A DNA stretch of 55,916 nt from an uncultured Desulfosporosinus sp. GTDB taxonomy: Bacteria > Bacillota > Desulfitobacteriia > Desulfitobacteriales > Desulfitobacteriaceae. The DNA lies in assembly GCA_927405585.1 (NCBI GenBank), contig CAKMJS010000125.1:1-55916 (forward strand), given 5' to 3'. The notes beneath the pieces were generated by a model that saw only the letters and a list, made by a program, of their open reading frames with translations, ran no database searches and was not told the DNA's origin. Every line of letters begins with the position of its first letter. Within the stretch, counting starts at the first letter, position 1. Made by a program: the position numbers and the translations under genes. Positions 48,300 through 55,916 of this stretch are shown here, one piece after another.

Positions 48300-50597
48300 A
48301 TGTTTGATATAACGACGAGAGACTATTCTATTCTGGAAAAGTACATCCTAGCCGGAAGGATAAAGGCTGACAGCAGTTATTTCTTTACCCTGGACGGCAG
48401 GTATATTGTCCATTTCCGATTTTCAGGTAAGAGATTTACTTATTCCGTGCTGAACTACGCCACCGAGAAGTCAGTCGTGTTGGCGACAAGCCGAACTGTG
48501 CTCTCCGAAGCAGACTATCCGGGCCTTGTTAAAAAGATACTCCATTGCAAGGTATATCAGTTTGTGCTGCCACCACAGCCCCAAATTCTGATTGAAGCCA
48601 TATTCCGGCAGCTCCTGCCGGAATACGGCTATACGGTGCGGGACAAGCAGCTTGAACTGTCGATGATGATGTTTGAGAGCATGAGGCATAAAAAGGTCGC
48701 CCTGTGCGAAGCCGAGGTGGGCACGGGCAAAACTCTTGCCTACCTTGTGGCTGCCATTGTCTATGGTCTGTATGAGGGGAAGGAAAGACGCACGAGTCCC
48801 TATGTTTTTGCCGGTCCGATGAGCCCGACGCCCATTACCATCACCACCTCCAGCATTGATTTACAGCAGGCCATCATAAGGAAGTTTATCCCAGACCTTT
48901 CAAGGATACTGATGGAGTATAAAATCATCGAAGGCCCCGTTACCGCCGTACTCCGAAAGGGAAAGGAGCATTATCTGTGCCAGGAACGCTATGCGGATTT
49001 CATGGGTTATCTTGAAAACAGTGATATTTCAAGGGATGTAAGGCTTTATCAAAAGCTGAAAGCAAAGACACTGGAGCAGGGCGATATTGACCTGGACGCC
49101 TACCCCGACATCAAACAGCATGTAGTCCGCAAAATTAACGTGCCCAGGGACTGCGACCGCAAGTGCCCCTACTACAAAAGGTGCCGGTATATCGACCATA
49201 TCAGCCGTGCCAGGTCGAACGGCTATACCTTTCAGGTGACAAACCATAATTACTATCTTGCCAATGCACAGCGGGAGTATTTGGGACTTGCACCCCTGAT
49301 ACCGAAATGCGGCGTTCATATCATAGACGAGGCCCATAAACTCCTGGACGCCGCCTATCAGATATTGGGAGAAAGCTTTTCAAGCAGTCTGTCAGGTGAG
49401 TTTATCCGAATCCTCCACAATCATACCACCGGCAACAAGGCATATCACAAAAAAGTCTATCTGCTAACCGATGACCTGGCCTTTCATAACCAAAGGCTGT
49501 TTATGGAGCTTGAGAAAACCCTGCCCACGGATGAAACGGAGGAAAATCGGCGGAAAAACGTAAAGCTCAATGCCGCCGTCAAACAAGCCATGCGGGATTT
49601 GCAGACCAGTCTTGACGGGATATACCGGGCCTGCTTTCAGGATATTGCCTGCTGTCGGCAGCTTGGGCACCTGCACCGGGAAATCAGCGGCGGAATTGAA
49701 ACCTTTCTGGAGCCGAAGAATATCATCTACTGGCTGGAGAAGGGCGGCGACGGATTGTGGCAGCTTGCCGCCATCCCCACCAACATGGAAGCTATGCTCT
49801 ATGACGTGCTGTGGAAAGGCATGGCCTCTAAAATACTGACCTCAGCAACCTTGACCGACGACACAGGCTACGGCTTTTTCAAGGAGCAGACAGGCATCGG
49901 CAAACTGTCCTCCTTGCTGCTGGCGGAGCTACGGACGCCTTCACCCTTTGACTATAAGAGCAACACCAGGCTCTATCTCTCCGAGAAAATACCCTTTCCC
50001 GATAAAAACGACGAGCGGTACATAGCCGCCGTTTCGGATGAAATTGAAAAGTTGGTGGAGGCCACCTACGGACATACCGCCATTTTGTTCACCTCTTACA
50101 AGTTGCTGTCGGCTGTGCATGAGCTATTGAAGGACAGAATCACCCATTTCCCCCTTATTACCATGCACAAGGGGACAAAGAACACCGCCGAGGCATATCG
50201 AAAAAGCCGAAACGGTGTCCTTTTCGCTTCCGGCTCCTTTTGGGAGGGCGTGGACTTCCCCGGCGATATCCTGTCCTCAATCATTGTAATCAATCTGCCC
50301 TTTCCCGTACCGTCACCCATCATGGAGTACAAGAAGAAGGACTTTTCCTCTCTTTCAAAGTTTATTGACAGGTATGCCTTCCCGGTGATGATTGCCAGGC
50401 TCCGGCAGGGTCTTGGACGGTTAATCCGCAGCGAAACCGATACGGGAGTGGTCGCCATTTTGGATTATCGCGCCAGCAGGTACGGCAAATACCATCGCAG
50501 GGTGCTGGCTTCCATCCTCGGATATACCCTGGTCGGGTCCATTGACGAGGTTGGGGAGTTTGTGAAAAGCGTCAAGGCTGCGGAGTATTTTGAATGA
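48300..50597 (+). CDS. DinG/XPD-like ATP-dependent DNA helicase
   Basis: This 765-residue superfamily 2 helicase has Walker A CEAEVGTGKTLAY (about residues 136-148), DEAH box HIIDEAHKLLD, an Fe-S type cysteine set (CQERY, then CDRKCPYYKRC), and the C-terminal motifs GSFWEGVDFPGD and RLRQGLGRLIRSETD. DinG and XPD unwind DNA 5' to 3' using this cluster. The N-terminal 110 residues are not part of the helicase core and are unknown to me. Genes of this type are found in clostridial conjugative elements. The next gene begins 42 bases later. Confidence 0.88.
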   Translation: MFDITTRDYSILEKYILAGRIKADSSYFFTLDGRYIVHFRFSGKRFTYSVLNYATEKSVVLATSRTVLSEADYPGLVKKILHCKVYQFVLPPQPQILIEAIFRQLLPEYGYTVRDKQLELSMMMFESMRHKKVALCEAEVGTGKTLAYLVAAIVYGLYEGKERRTSPYVFAGPMSPTPITITTSSIDLQQAIIRKFIPDLSRILMEYKIIEGPVTAVLRKGKEHYLCQERYADFMGYLENSDISRDVRLYQKLKAKTLEQGDIDLDAYPDIKQHVVRKINVPRDCDRKCPYYKRCRYIDHISRARSNGYTFQVTNHNYYLANAQREYLGLAPLIPKCGVHIIDEAHKLLDAAYQILGESFSSSLSGEFIRILHNHTTGNKAYHKKVYLLTDDLAFHNQRLFMELEKTLPTDETEENRRKNVKLNAAVKQAMRDLQTSLDGIYRACFQDIACCRQLGHLHREISGGIETFLEPKNIIYWLEKGGDGLWQLAAIPTNMEAMLYDVLWKGMASKILTSATLTDDTGYGFFKEQTGIGKLSSLLLAELRTPSPFDYKSNTRLYLSEKIPFPDKNDERYIAAVSDEIEKLVEATYGHTAILFTSYKLLSAVHELLKDRITHFPLITMHKGTKNTAEAYRKSRNGVLFASGSFWEGVDFPGDILSSIIVINLPFPVPSPIMEYKKKDFSSLSKFIDRYAFPVMIARLRQGLGRLIRSETDTGVVAILDYRASRYGKYHRRVLASILGYTLVGSIDEVGEFVKSVKAAEYFE

Positions 50598-50639
50598 GAA
50601 ATACTCTGCCAAATACCTTGAGGAAAGGAAGACGATGTC

Positions 50640-51359
50640 TTGAGAATTCTTAAAAACCGGATATTTTTAAGTGCCCTCTGCATTATCCTGGCAGCAGCCA
50701 TTTCCTTTGTGCTGCTGCCAAAGCTTTACGCGGACAAGGGCGCAACCGTGACGGTGCTCCGGGCGGCGGAGGATATCCCCGCGGGCATCAGGATAGAGGA
50801 CAAACAACTTGCTGCAGTGGAGGTGGGAAGCTTCGGCCTGCCCGACGGCATCGTCAATGACAAGACCCTGATTGTAGGGAAGATCGCACAGACCGATCTT
50901 GCCAAAGGGGATTACCTGTTTTCCCAAAAGCTCGGTGAGTTTATCGCCGATGAAAAGCTGGATCGTATTGCCGCGGAGAATAAGCGCCTGGTTACGGTGA
51001 GCGTGCCGAGTATTGCCGCAGGGCTTTCTTCCCACCTGCAAAGCGGCGACATTGTGACGGTGGCTGTGTTTTCAAGCCAAAAGAATGAAGGGAATACAAG
51101 TCAAAGCGCTTCTTCACAGGTTATCCTTTACCCCGAACTGAAAGGGCTGGAGGTTTACAGCGTGGAAAATTCCCGCACTCAGAGCACTGTTCAGGTCCGG
51201 GAGCAGCAGGCAGAAAAACAGCAAGGCTCCAGTGACCCTATCCCCAAAGCCGTCACCCTGATTGTCACCGAAGCGCAGGCCACCAAGCTTATCGAAGCCG
51301 AGTACACCGGCAAACTGCACTTAATTTTTGAAAAAAGGGGGATGAGCCATGAGCGCTAG
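50640..51359 (+). CDS. CpaB/RcpC-like protein with SAF domain
   Basis: This 239-residue protein has one N-terminal membrane helix (about residues 8-24) and an SAF domain VTVLRAAEDIPAGIRIEDKQL, followed by RLVTVSVPSIAAGLSSHLQSGDIV. CpaB/RcpC proteins belong to Tad/Flp pilus machines. A low-complexity Gln/Ser stretch lies at about residues 190-205. TTG 50640 follows AAAGGAAG with a rather long spacing. It overlaps the next gene by 11 bases. It likely starts the pilus operon. Confidence 0.83.
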   Translation: MRILKNRIFLSALCIILAAAISFVLLPKLYADKGATVTVLRAAEDIPAGIRIEDKQLAAVEVGSFGLPDGIVNDKTLIVGKIAQTDLAKGDYLFSQKLGEFIADEKLDRIAAENKRLVTVSVPSIAAGLSSHLQSGDIVTVAVFSSQKNEGNTSQSASSQVILYPELKGLEVYSVENSRTQSTVQVREQQAEKQQGSSDPIPKAVTLIVTEAQATKLIEAEYTGKLHLIFEKRGMSHER

Positions 51360-52083
51360 AATCATCACCGTATGGGGCGGAGACAACAGCGGGAAAAGCA
51401 CCTTCGCGGTCAACCTGGCCTGCGCCCTTTCCAGCCGTGACTATCTGGTGGGCCTAATTTCCTCCAGTCTGACCTATGGCAATCTTCAAATCTTTTTTGG
51501 ACAGAGCATCCCACCGGAAAAGGGCCTGTTTCACGCGCTGCATGAGGATAATCCCAACATCGGCGAGAAATTTTCGAAATACGAGGAAACCAAGAACCTA
51601 TTTTTCCTGTCCGCACCCACGCACTACACCGGCCTTCTCTGCGACACTGTGACGCTGCAAAGTGTGGAACGGATGATTACCGCCTCCTCCCTGGTGTTTG
51701 ACATCCTGATTATTGATGGTGCCGGGGAGCTTGCAAACCCTGTATCCGGTGCAGGGCTCTGGATGGCCGAAAGGATTTACACACTGCACAAGCCCTCTAT
51801 CGCGGCGCAAATGTGGCATCAGGGCGTAGAAGATTTTGTGCGGGAGCTGCACATTGCCGGCAAGCAAATCCATGTCATGCAGGCTCCCAACGGCGAGTTT
51901 GACGACAAGGTCTTTCAAAGTATGATGGGACTTTCCTTTGACTATGAGCTGCCCTTTGTAAAACGGGCGGGCGAATTGGAAAACGCCGGGACGCCTATCT
52001 ATCTCTTTCACGACAGAGTATGCAGGCGGTACGGCAGGGTGCTGGAGCAAATATCCGAGGAAATCTGCGGAGGCAAAGCATGA
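51349..52083 (+). CDS. CpaE/ParA-like ATPase
   Basis: This 244-residue P-loop protein has Walker A GGDNSGKSTFAVNLA (without the first lysine of classic ParA) and FDILIIDGAGE in the Walker B place. CpaE-like proteins localise Tad machines. The ATG overlaps the CpaB-like gene, and CpaF begins at the stop (ATGATGA). No receiver domain is present. Confidence 0.8.
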   Translation: MSARIITVWGGDNSGKSTFAVNLACALSSRDYLVGLISSSLTYGNLQIFFGQSIPPEKGLFHALHEDNPNIGEKFSKYEETKNLFFLSAPTHYTGLLCDTVTLQSVERMITASSLVFDILIIDGAGELANPVSGAGLWMAERIYTLHKPSIAAQMWHQGVEDFVRELHIAGKQIHVMQAPNGEFDDKVFQSMMGLSFDYELPFVKRAGELENAGTPIYLFHDRVCRRYGRVLEQISEEICGGKA

Positions 52084-53495
52084 TGAATAACAAGTTTTCA
52101 ATCAATGAGCTGATTTACAGGGCCAACAAGCAGCGCTCCGACACCGGAGAAAACAGCCTGGAGGCCCAGGACTACGGCGAAATCCTGGATAAGCTGCAGC
52201 GGATCATCGCCAAAAACCACTCTACCGAGCTGGCGCAGGTATTGTACTCGGAAGAAGCCGAGGAAAAGTTGAAAGATTTGATTATGCAGTATTTGAACAG
52301 TGAACATATGGTGGCCAAGGGGATTGCCAACATCTCCGAGCTGGTGGACGCCGTATATTTCGATATGGCCGGCATGGGGCTTTTATCCTCCTATCTCAAG
52401 GATGATGAGGTGGAAGAAGTGAACGTCAACGGCTATAACGGTATATGGGTTTTATACAAGGACAAAAAGGTGCGGCTTTCATCCACCTTCGGCAGCCCGG
52501 AGGCTTGCACCAACATCACCAGAAAAATGAGCCGGTTTGGGAACGTCATCCTGGACGGCTCCAAGCCCATCGGGGACAGCTTTATTGCACGGGGCATACG
52601 CATGTCGGGCGCCATCGCCCCCTGTGTGGACCCTGACGCCGGAGCCATTGCTTCGGTGCGAAAACAAAAGCCTTCCTATATAACTAGGGAAAATCTCATT
52701 GTTTGGAATACGGCCACAGCGGAAGAACTGGATTTTCTCACCCTGTGCATCAACAATGGCATATCGGTCGCCCTGGCCGGAGCCACCGGCAGCGGAAAAA
52801 CCTCTGACATGGGATATGTTTTAAGCTGTGTATCCCAGGACAAAAGAATTGTGACCATAGAAGACACCCGCGAGCTAACCCTGGCACAGTTTGATGAAAA
52901 CGGGGTGATGACAAATGACGTTATTCATCTTCTCACAAAGGAAGAACCTAACCCCGTCACCATGCTGGACCTTTTAAAACTATCATTAAGGCTGCACCCT
53001 GAAATCCTTGTCCCGGCAGAAATGCGGGGCAAGGAAGCCCTGACGGTGCAGGAGGCCGGACGGACGGGGCACACCATCATCAGCACCCTCCACGCCAACA
53101 GTGCGCGGACGGCCTATGAAAGAATTCTCACCATGTGCCTGGAGGCTGGAACGTCCTTGTCGGAGGAACGATTGCTCAAAAACATCGTGGAAGCCTTCCC
53201 TATTATGGTATTTAAGATGCAGCTCCCCGACAAATCCCGCAAGTACATGGAGGTGTTTGAAGCCACCGGAGTTAAAGACGGCGGAGTCACAGGCAATACC
53301 CTTTTCAAATATCAAGTAGACCAATATGAAAGGGATGAAGCCGGAAGAATCGTAAAGGTCGTGGGAAACCACAAGCGTTTGGGCTGCATCTCCTCCACCC
53401 TTGCCGAACGATTGCTGATAGGTGGCGTTGAGTTAAAGGAAATCCGCCGTTTTGCAGGAAACGGGTTTATGTTGAGGGAGGCCAGTCATGAATGA
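52080..53495 (+). CDS. cpaF: CpaF/TadA family secretion ATPase
   Basis: This 471-residue VirB11-type ATPase has VEEVNVNGYNGIWV in the N-terminal domain, Walker A AGATGSGKTSDM, ITIEDTRELTL-like IVTIEDTRELTL (Asp box), LHPEILVPAEMRGKEA and the His box TGHTIISTLHANS. It powers assembly of Tad/Flp-type pili or secretion. ATG 52080 has GGAGG five bases upstream; an ATG directly behind it is also possible. It overlaps TadB by eight bases. Confidence 0.92.
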   Translation: MMNNKFSINELIYRANKQRSDTGENSLEAQDYGEILDKLQRIIAKNHSTELAQVLYSEEAEEKLKDLIMQYLNSEHMVAKGIANISELVDAVYFDMAGMGLLSSYLKDDEVEEVNVNGYNGIWVLYKDKKVRLSSTFGSPEACTNITRKMSRFGNVILDGSKPIGDSFIARGIRMSGAIAPCVDPDAGAIASVRKQKPSYITRENLIVWNTATAEELDFLTLCINNGISVALAGATGSGKTSDMGYVLSCVSQDKRIVTIEDTRELTLAQFDENGVMTNDVIHLLTKEEPNPVTMLDLLKLSLRLHPEILVPAEMRGKEALTVQEAGRTGHTIISTLHANSARTAYERILTMCLEAGTSLSEERLLKNIVEAFPIMVFKMQLPDKSRKYMEVFEATGVKDGGVTGNTLFKYQVDQYERDEAGRIVKVVGNHKRLGCISSTLAERLLIGGVELKEIRRFAGNGFMLREASHE

Positions 53496-54402
53496 CATTC
53501 AGCTATCCCTTGCTATTATTTTTGCATTAATTAGCCTGTCCCTTTTTCTCCTGCTGAAACTAAATCCTTTTCTGATGGAGAAAAACCCCCTGAAAAAGCG
53601 GCGGCTTTACCTGTCGGGGGCCAGGCTGAAGATATTCGAGCGGATCGTCCTCCGGTTCCAAACCCTGTTCCGGCAGACCGGCACCACGCTGAGAAAATTC
53701 AGCCTGATGATGGCTGCGGCTTTTACGGCAGGGTTTCTGGCCGGAAGCTTGCTTTTTAGCAACACCGCACTGGCAGCGGTTATGGCGGTCTGCCTGATCC
53801 CCGCCCCTTACTTTTACCTGACCATAAAAAGTGCCAGGGCGGCAAGGGAGGAGATTGAAGGACTGGAGAACACCATGTCCGTTATTACCAATGCCTTTGC
53901 GGGATGTGACGACATCATCAAGGCTGTGGAAACCTATGTGCTGGAGAAAAACCGGTATATCCCCGTGAATCTGCGCAGGCCGACACCCTTTGACGAGTTC
54001 GTCTCCGAAATCCGGCTCATCAACCCCAATGTGGAGCACGGACTGTACCGCCTGTCGGCAAAGGTAAAGAACCGGTATTTTGCCGAGTGGATTAAAATGC
54101 TCATCCTCTGCTACCACGACCGGCGGCTGAAATTCGCCCTGTTCCCCATCATCCAGTCCATGAACGACGCCAAAGCGATGCAAATCGAAAGCGACAGCAT
54201 GATGGTGAGGGTCTGGAGGGATTACCTGATGACGGTAGGCATGATGTTCAGCATTATTCCCCTCATGCGTTTTTCCAATGCCGAATGGTTTGCCATCCTG
54301 ACGGAAACCACCATCGGGAAGCTATTGATTGTGGTTATGCTGCTGACCGCCCTTGCGACTTCCTTCTATGTAATGAAGGTGACAAAACCAGCAAACAGAT
54401 AG
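53488..54402 (+). CDS. TadB-like type II secretion F-family protein
   Basis: This 304-residue membrane protein has helices at about residues 5-25, 70-110 and 250-300, with a cytoplasmic T2SSF domain between (residues 120-240, with LENTMSVITNAFAGCDDIIKAVETY). It is the platform protein that CpaF acts on. It overlaps cpaF by eight bases. TadC follows 11 bases after its stop. Confidence 0.82.
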   Translation: MNDIQLSLAIIFALISLSLFLLLKLNPFLMEKNPLKKRRLYLSGARLKIFERIVLRFQTLFRQTGTTLRKFSLMMAAAFTAGFLAGSLLFSNTALAAVMAVCLIPAPYFYLTIKSARAAREEIEGLENTMSVITNAFAGCDDIIKAVETYVLEKNRYIPVNLRRPTPFDEFVSEIRLINPNVEHGLYRLSAKVKNRYFAEWIKMLILCYHDRRLKFALFPIIQSMNDAKAMQIESDSMMVRVWRDYLMTVGMMFSIIPLMRFSNAEWFAILTETTIGKLLIVVMLLTALATSFYVMKVTKPANR

Positions 54403-54413
54403 GAGGTTCAAAT

Positions 54414-55319
54414 TTGCTATATAAAATCATTGTCTTTGTCCTGCTGACTGCGGCAGGCTTTCTTATTTGCAGACAGATACTTAAGATACCCAGGTCAAGT
54501 ATGAAGAAAAACATCAAAAACGTACAGGCGGAAAAAGAACAGTCAGGAGCAAGGTTTTTAAACCTCTTTGTCATGCCCTTGGTAAAGCCGGTATCCCGGC
54601 TTATCCGAATCGACCCGGAGGAGGAAGCAAAAATGGCATCCATGTTGCGGCGCGGAGGGCTTGACCTGGCACCGAAGGAATATCACGCGCGGGCTCTCAT
54701 CTGTGCCGCCTTCACCCTGCCGCTTTTGCTTCTGCTTCTGGCAGCCGGGGCGACGAACATCGTCCCCGTAATCCTTATCTTTGCGGTGGTGGTGTATTTT
54801 CACTTTGTGACCGACCTTAAAGACAAGCTGAAGGAGAAAAAAAGGTTGATTGAAATGGAGCTTCCCAGCTTTGTCCGTTCCATCCTCTACAAGCTGGACG
54901 ACATTAGGGTAACCAATGAAAAAGCGGTTGTGCAGGTGGACCTGATCCAGATATTCGAGGATTACCTGAAGATATCCAGCGAAGTTTTTTACTATGATAT
55001 TGCCGTCCTGGTGATGGAAATGAAGGCAAAAGACATAGAAACCGCCCTTCGGAACTTCAAAGAACGCGTCGGGCTTTCGGAGGTGTCCTTTTTGGTCAAC
55101 GCCCTCATCGGCCTGTACCGCGGGGAGCATCAGGGCGAAGCGCTGATGTATCTTGCCAAGGATATGGACCTCAGGGCAAAGGAAGCCCTGCGGAAAAACC
55201 TCGACAGGCTGCCCGGCAAAATCAAGCTTGCATCCATCCCCCTGGTGGCAGTGACCCTTGCCAGCCTTTTATATGTCATCGGCTCTCACTTGATTAAGTC
55301 AATGGGGGGCCTTTTTTAG
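54414..55319 (+). CDS. TadC-like type II secretion F-family protein
   Basis: This 301-residue membrane protein starts at TTG 54414 with AGGAGGT six bases before it. It has an N-terminal helix (LYKIIVFVLLTAAGFLICR), a pair of helices near residues 90-130, and a last helix at the C terminus. The T2SSF-like part contains RNFKERVGLSEVSFLVNALIG. Together with TadB it makes the inner platform. A hairpin-rich 190-base gap follows. Confidence 0.82.
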   Translation: MLYKIIVFVLLTAAGFLICRQILKIPRSSMKKNIKNVQAEKEQSGARFLNLFVMPLVKPVSRLIRIDPEEEAKMASMLRRGGLDLAPKEYHARALICAAFTLPLLLLLLAAGATNIVPVILIFAVVVYFHFVTDLKDKLKEKKRLIEMELPSFVRSILYKLDDIRVTNEKAVVQVDLIQIFEDYLKISSEVFYYDIAVLVMEMKAKDIETALRNFKERVGLSEVSFLVNALIGLYRGEHQGEALMYLAKDMDLRAKEALRKNLDRLPGKIKLASIPLVAVTLASLLYVIGSHLIKSMGGLF

Positions 55320-55321
55320 TG

Positions 55322-55470
55322 CCAAAAGGCGATAAGCATCGAATTACAGCGTTGCACTGCGGTCGGAAAGTCCTCACATACAGGAAGTATGCTCCGGGTT
55401 TTCCGCCTTGTGCGCCTTGTACTTCTCGCTTCTGGCCTTTTCGCAGGCAATAAAGTGAAAACGGGGCAAC
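55322..55470. repeat. Hairpin-rich repeat between TadC and pilin-like genes
   Basis: GGAAAGTCCTCACATACAGG pairs imperfectly with GTATGCTCCGGGTTTTCC, and outer segments GCACTGCGGTC and CGCCTTGTGC also match in part. It looks like a dispersed intergenic hairpin repeat. It might lower read-through from TadC or set pilin mRNA stability. Confidence 0.4.
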
Positions 55471-55514
55471 CCTTTTCAAATATAACTATATTTTTCGGAA
55501 AGGAGGTCAAATCC

Positions 55515-55712
55515 ATGAAAAAAAGGATCACAAGTGTCCTTTTAAGGACAAAAGGGCTGCTGCGGAGCAGGTCCGGCGATCAGATGACGGGCTGGCTCAT
55601 TGTCGTACTGGTCGTCGTAGTCGTGGGCGCAGTGTTTATGACGCTATACCAGGGCTCGATTACCACTATCTGGAACAGCATTGTCAGCAAGATTACCGGC
55701 TTATTGAGCTGA
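55515..55712 (+). CDS. Small Flp pilin-like membrane peptide
   Basis: This 65-residue peptide has a basic N terminus (MKKRITSVLLRTKGLLRSRSGDQ), then one helix WLIVVLVVVVVGAVFMTLYQG and a short tail. The layout, with the helix after a positively charged stretch and its place just behind TadC, suggests the pilin of this system. It has no clear GF-type prepilin cleavage site with a Glu at +5. GGAAAGGAGG precedes ATG 55515. Confidence 0.65.
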   Translation: MKKRITSVLLRTKGLLRSRSGDQMTGWLIVVLVVVVVGAVFMTLYQGSITTIWNSIVSKITGLLS

Positions 55713-55762
55713 TGGCAGACGCAACAGGCATATCTGCTCATGCGGGAGGTGTGAAAAGTCAG

Positions 55763-55916
55763 ATGAACAGGCAGCACCGGGGCATAGAGGGGAGATTTTC
55801 TCCCCTCTTGCCTTTATCTGACAGAAGGGGCAGCTCTTACTACGACCTGATTATCAAGACCTTTGTAATCATCACGCTGCTGGCGACAGTGCTGTCCTTT
55901 CTGAGCATTTTTACCA
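55763..55916 (+). CDS. Membrane protein, DUF4320-like, cut by window end
   Basis: This is the first 51 residues of a protein that continues beyond the window. After a basic N terminus (NRQHRGIEGRF) comes SSYYDLIIKTFVIITLLATV, a helix with a preceding GSSYxDL motif as in DUF4320 or TadE-like minor pseudopilins. GGGAGGT lies before it; GTG 55751 is a possible earlier start. Too short for a firm call. Confidence 0.45.
   Translation, partial: MNRQHRGIEGRFSPLLPLSDRRGSSYYDLIIKTFVIITLLATVLSFLSIFT

Larger units (their letters stand above)
47100..55916 (+). mobile_element. Left part of an integrative/conjugative-type element (cut by window end)
   Basis: From here on the genes share a GC-rich composition and codon use unlike the genes to the left. 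They are a sigma-like HTH protein, a DinG/XPD-like helicase and a Tad/Flp-type secretion set with tight overlaps. No integrase, relaxase or att site is visible, so the type and left end are inferred. A pseudogene and a cut duplicate lie just outside. Confidence 0.5.

Noticed and set aside
1-55916. CRISPR arrays
   Set aside because: I looked for regularly spaced direct repeats; the repeated GACCATGG segments are irregularly spaced hairpins in both orientations, not an array.

Overview
The window looks like the chromosome of an anaerobic, spore-former-type Firmicute (Clostridia, Desulfosporosinus/Desulfitobacterium-like). The reasons are Gram-positive lipoproteins, strong AGGAGG ribosome sites, frequent TTG/GTG starts, intrinsic terminators, and a load of nickel, cobalt, selenium and tungsten/molybdenum-type genes. 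The taxonomic guess comes from gene content only.

Positions 1-600 hold a large structured RNA resembling HEARO/OMEGA-type RNA. Positions 430-17000 are a metal-acquisition region that I read as mainly nickel. It has two iron/metal-chelate-type binding lipoproteins (one orphan, one with FecCD-like permease and ATPase), two SAM methyltransferases, an FmdE-family protein, a histidine-rich mini-protein, CooT, a complete Nik/Opp-type five-gene importer and a NikMN fusion. Nearly every transcription unit here is preceded, in the correct orientation, by a related hairpin leader built on the sequence GACCATGGAGGT and ending in a T-run. In three copies a second upstream ACCATG box could act as an antiterminator. 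No nickel regulator gene is visible. This family of leaders is my main candidate for an undescribed cis-regulatory RNA system.

Positions 17000-25600 are a cobalt/cobalamin region: a cobalamin riboswitch before cbiQ-cbiO-cbiM-cbiN-cobK, then a second cobalamin riboswitch before small unknown genes, then cobO. An antisense group II intron sits between the upstream terminator and the ribosome site of cobO. A 60-residue protein preceded by a GACCATGG leader at 8159 has a paralogue directly behind the second cobalamin riboswitch.

Positions 26000-29400 are a YedE/YedF-type selenium or sulfur operon. Positions 29600-33400 are housekeeping: gltX, small unknown genes, a HesB-like gene and tRNA-Gln(CUG), tRNA-Glu(CUC) and tRNA-Lys(CUU). 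Positions 33700-41600 are one tight operon coding an Opp/Nik-type ABC importer, an aldehyde:ferredoxin oxidoreductase-like protein with altered cysteine spacing, and an MFS transporter. Positions 41700-45200 are a CD3072/CD3073-type cluster (TudS-related protein plus ECF transporter). It is followed by a truncated duplicate of its first gene, a decayed Y-family polymerase and a c-di-GMP-I riboswitch with no clear target.

From about 47100 to the right edge, the base composition becomes GC-richer and the genes are those of an integrative element: a sigma-like HTH protein, a DinG/XPD-like helicase, and a Tad/Flp-type machine (CpaB-like, CpaE-like, CpaF, TadB, TadC, pilin-like peptide). It is cut off by the end of the window.
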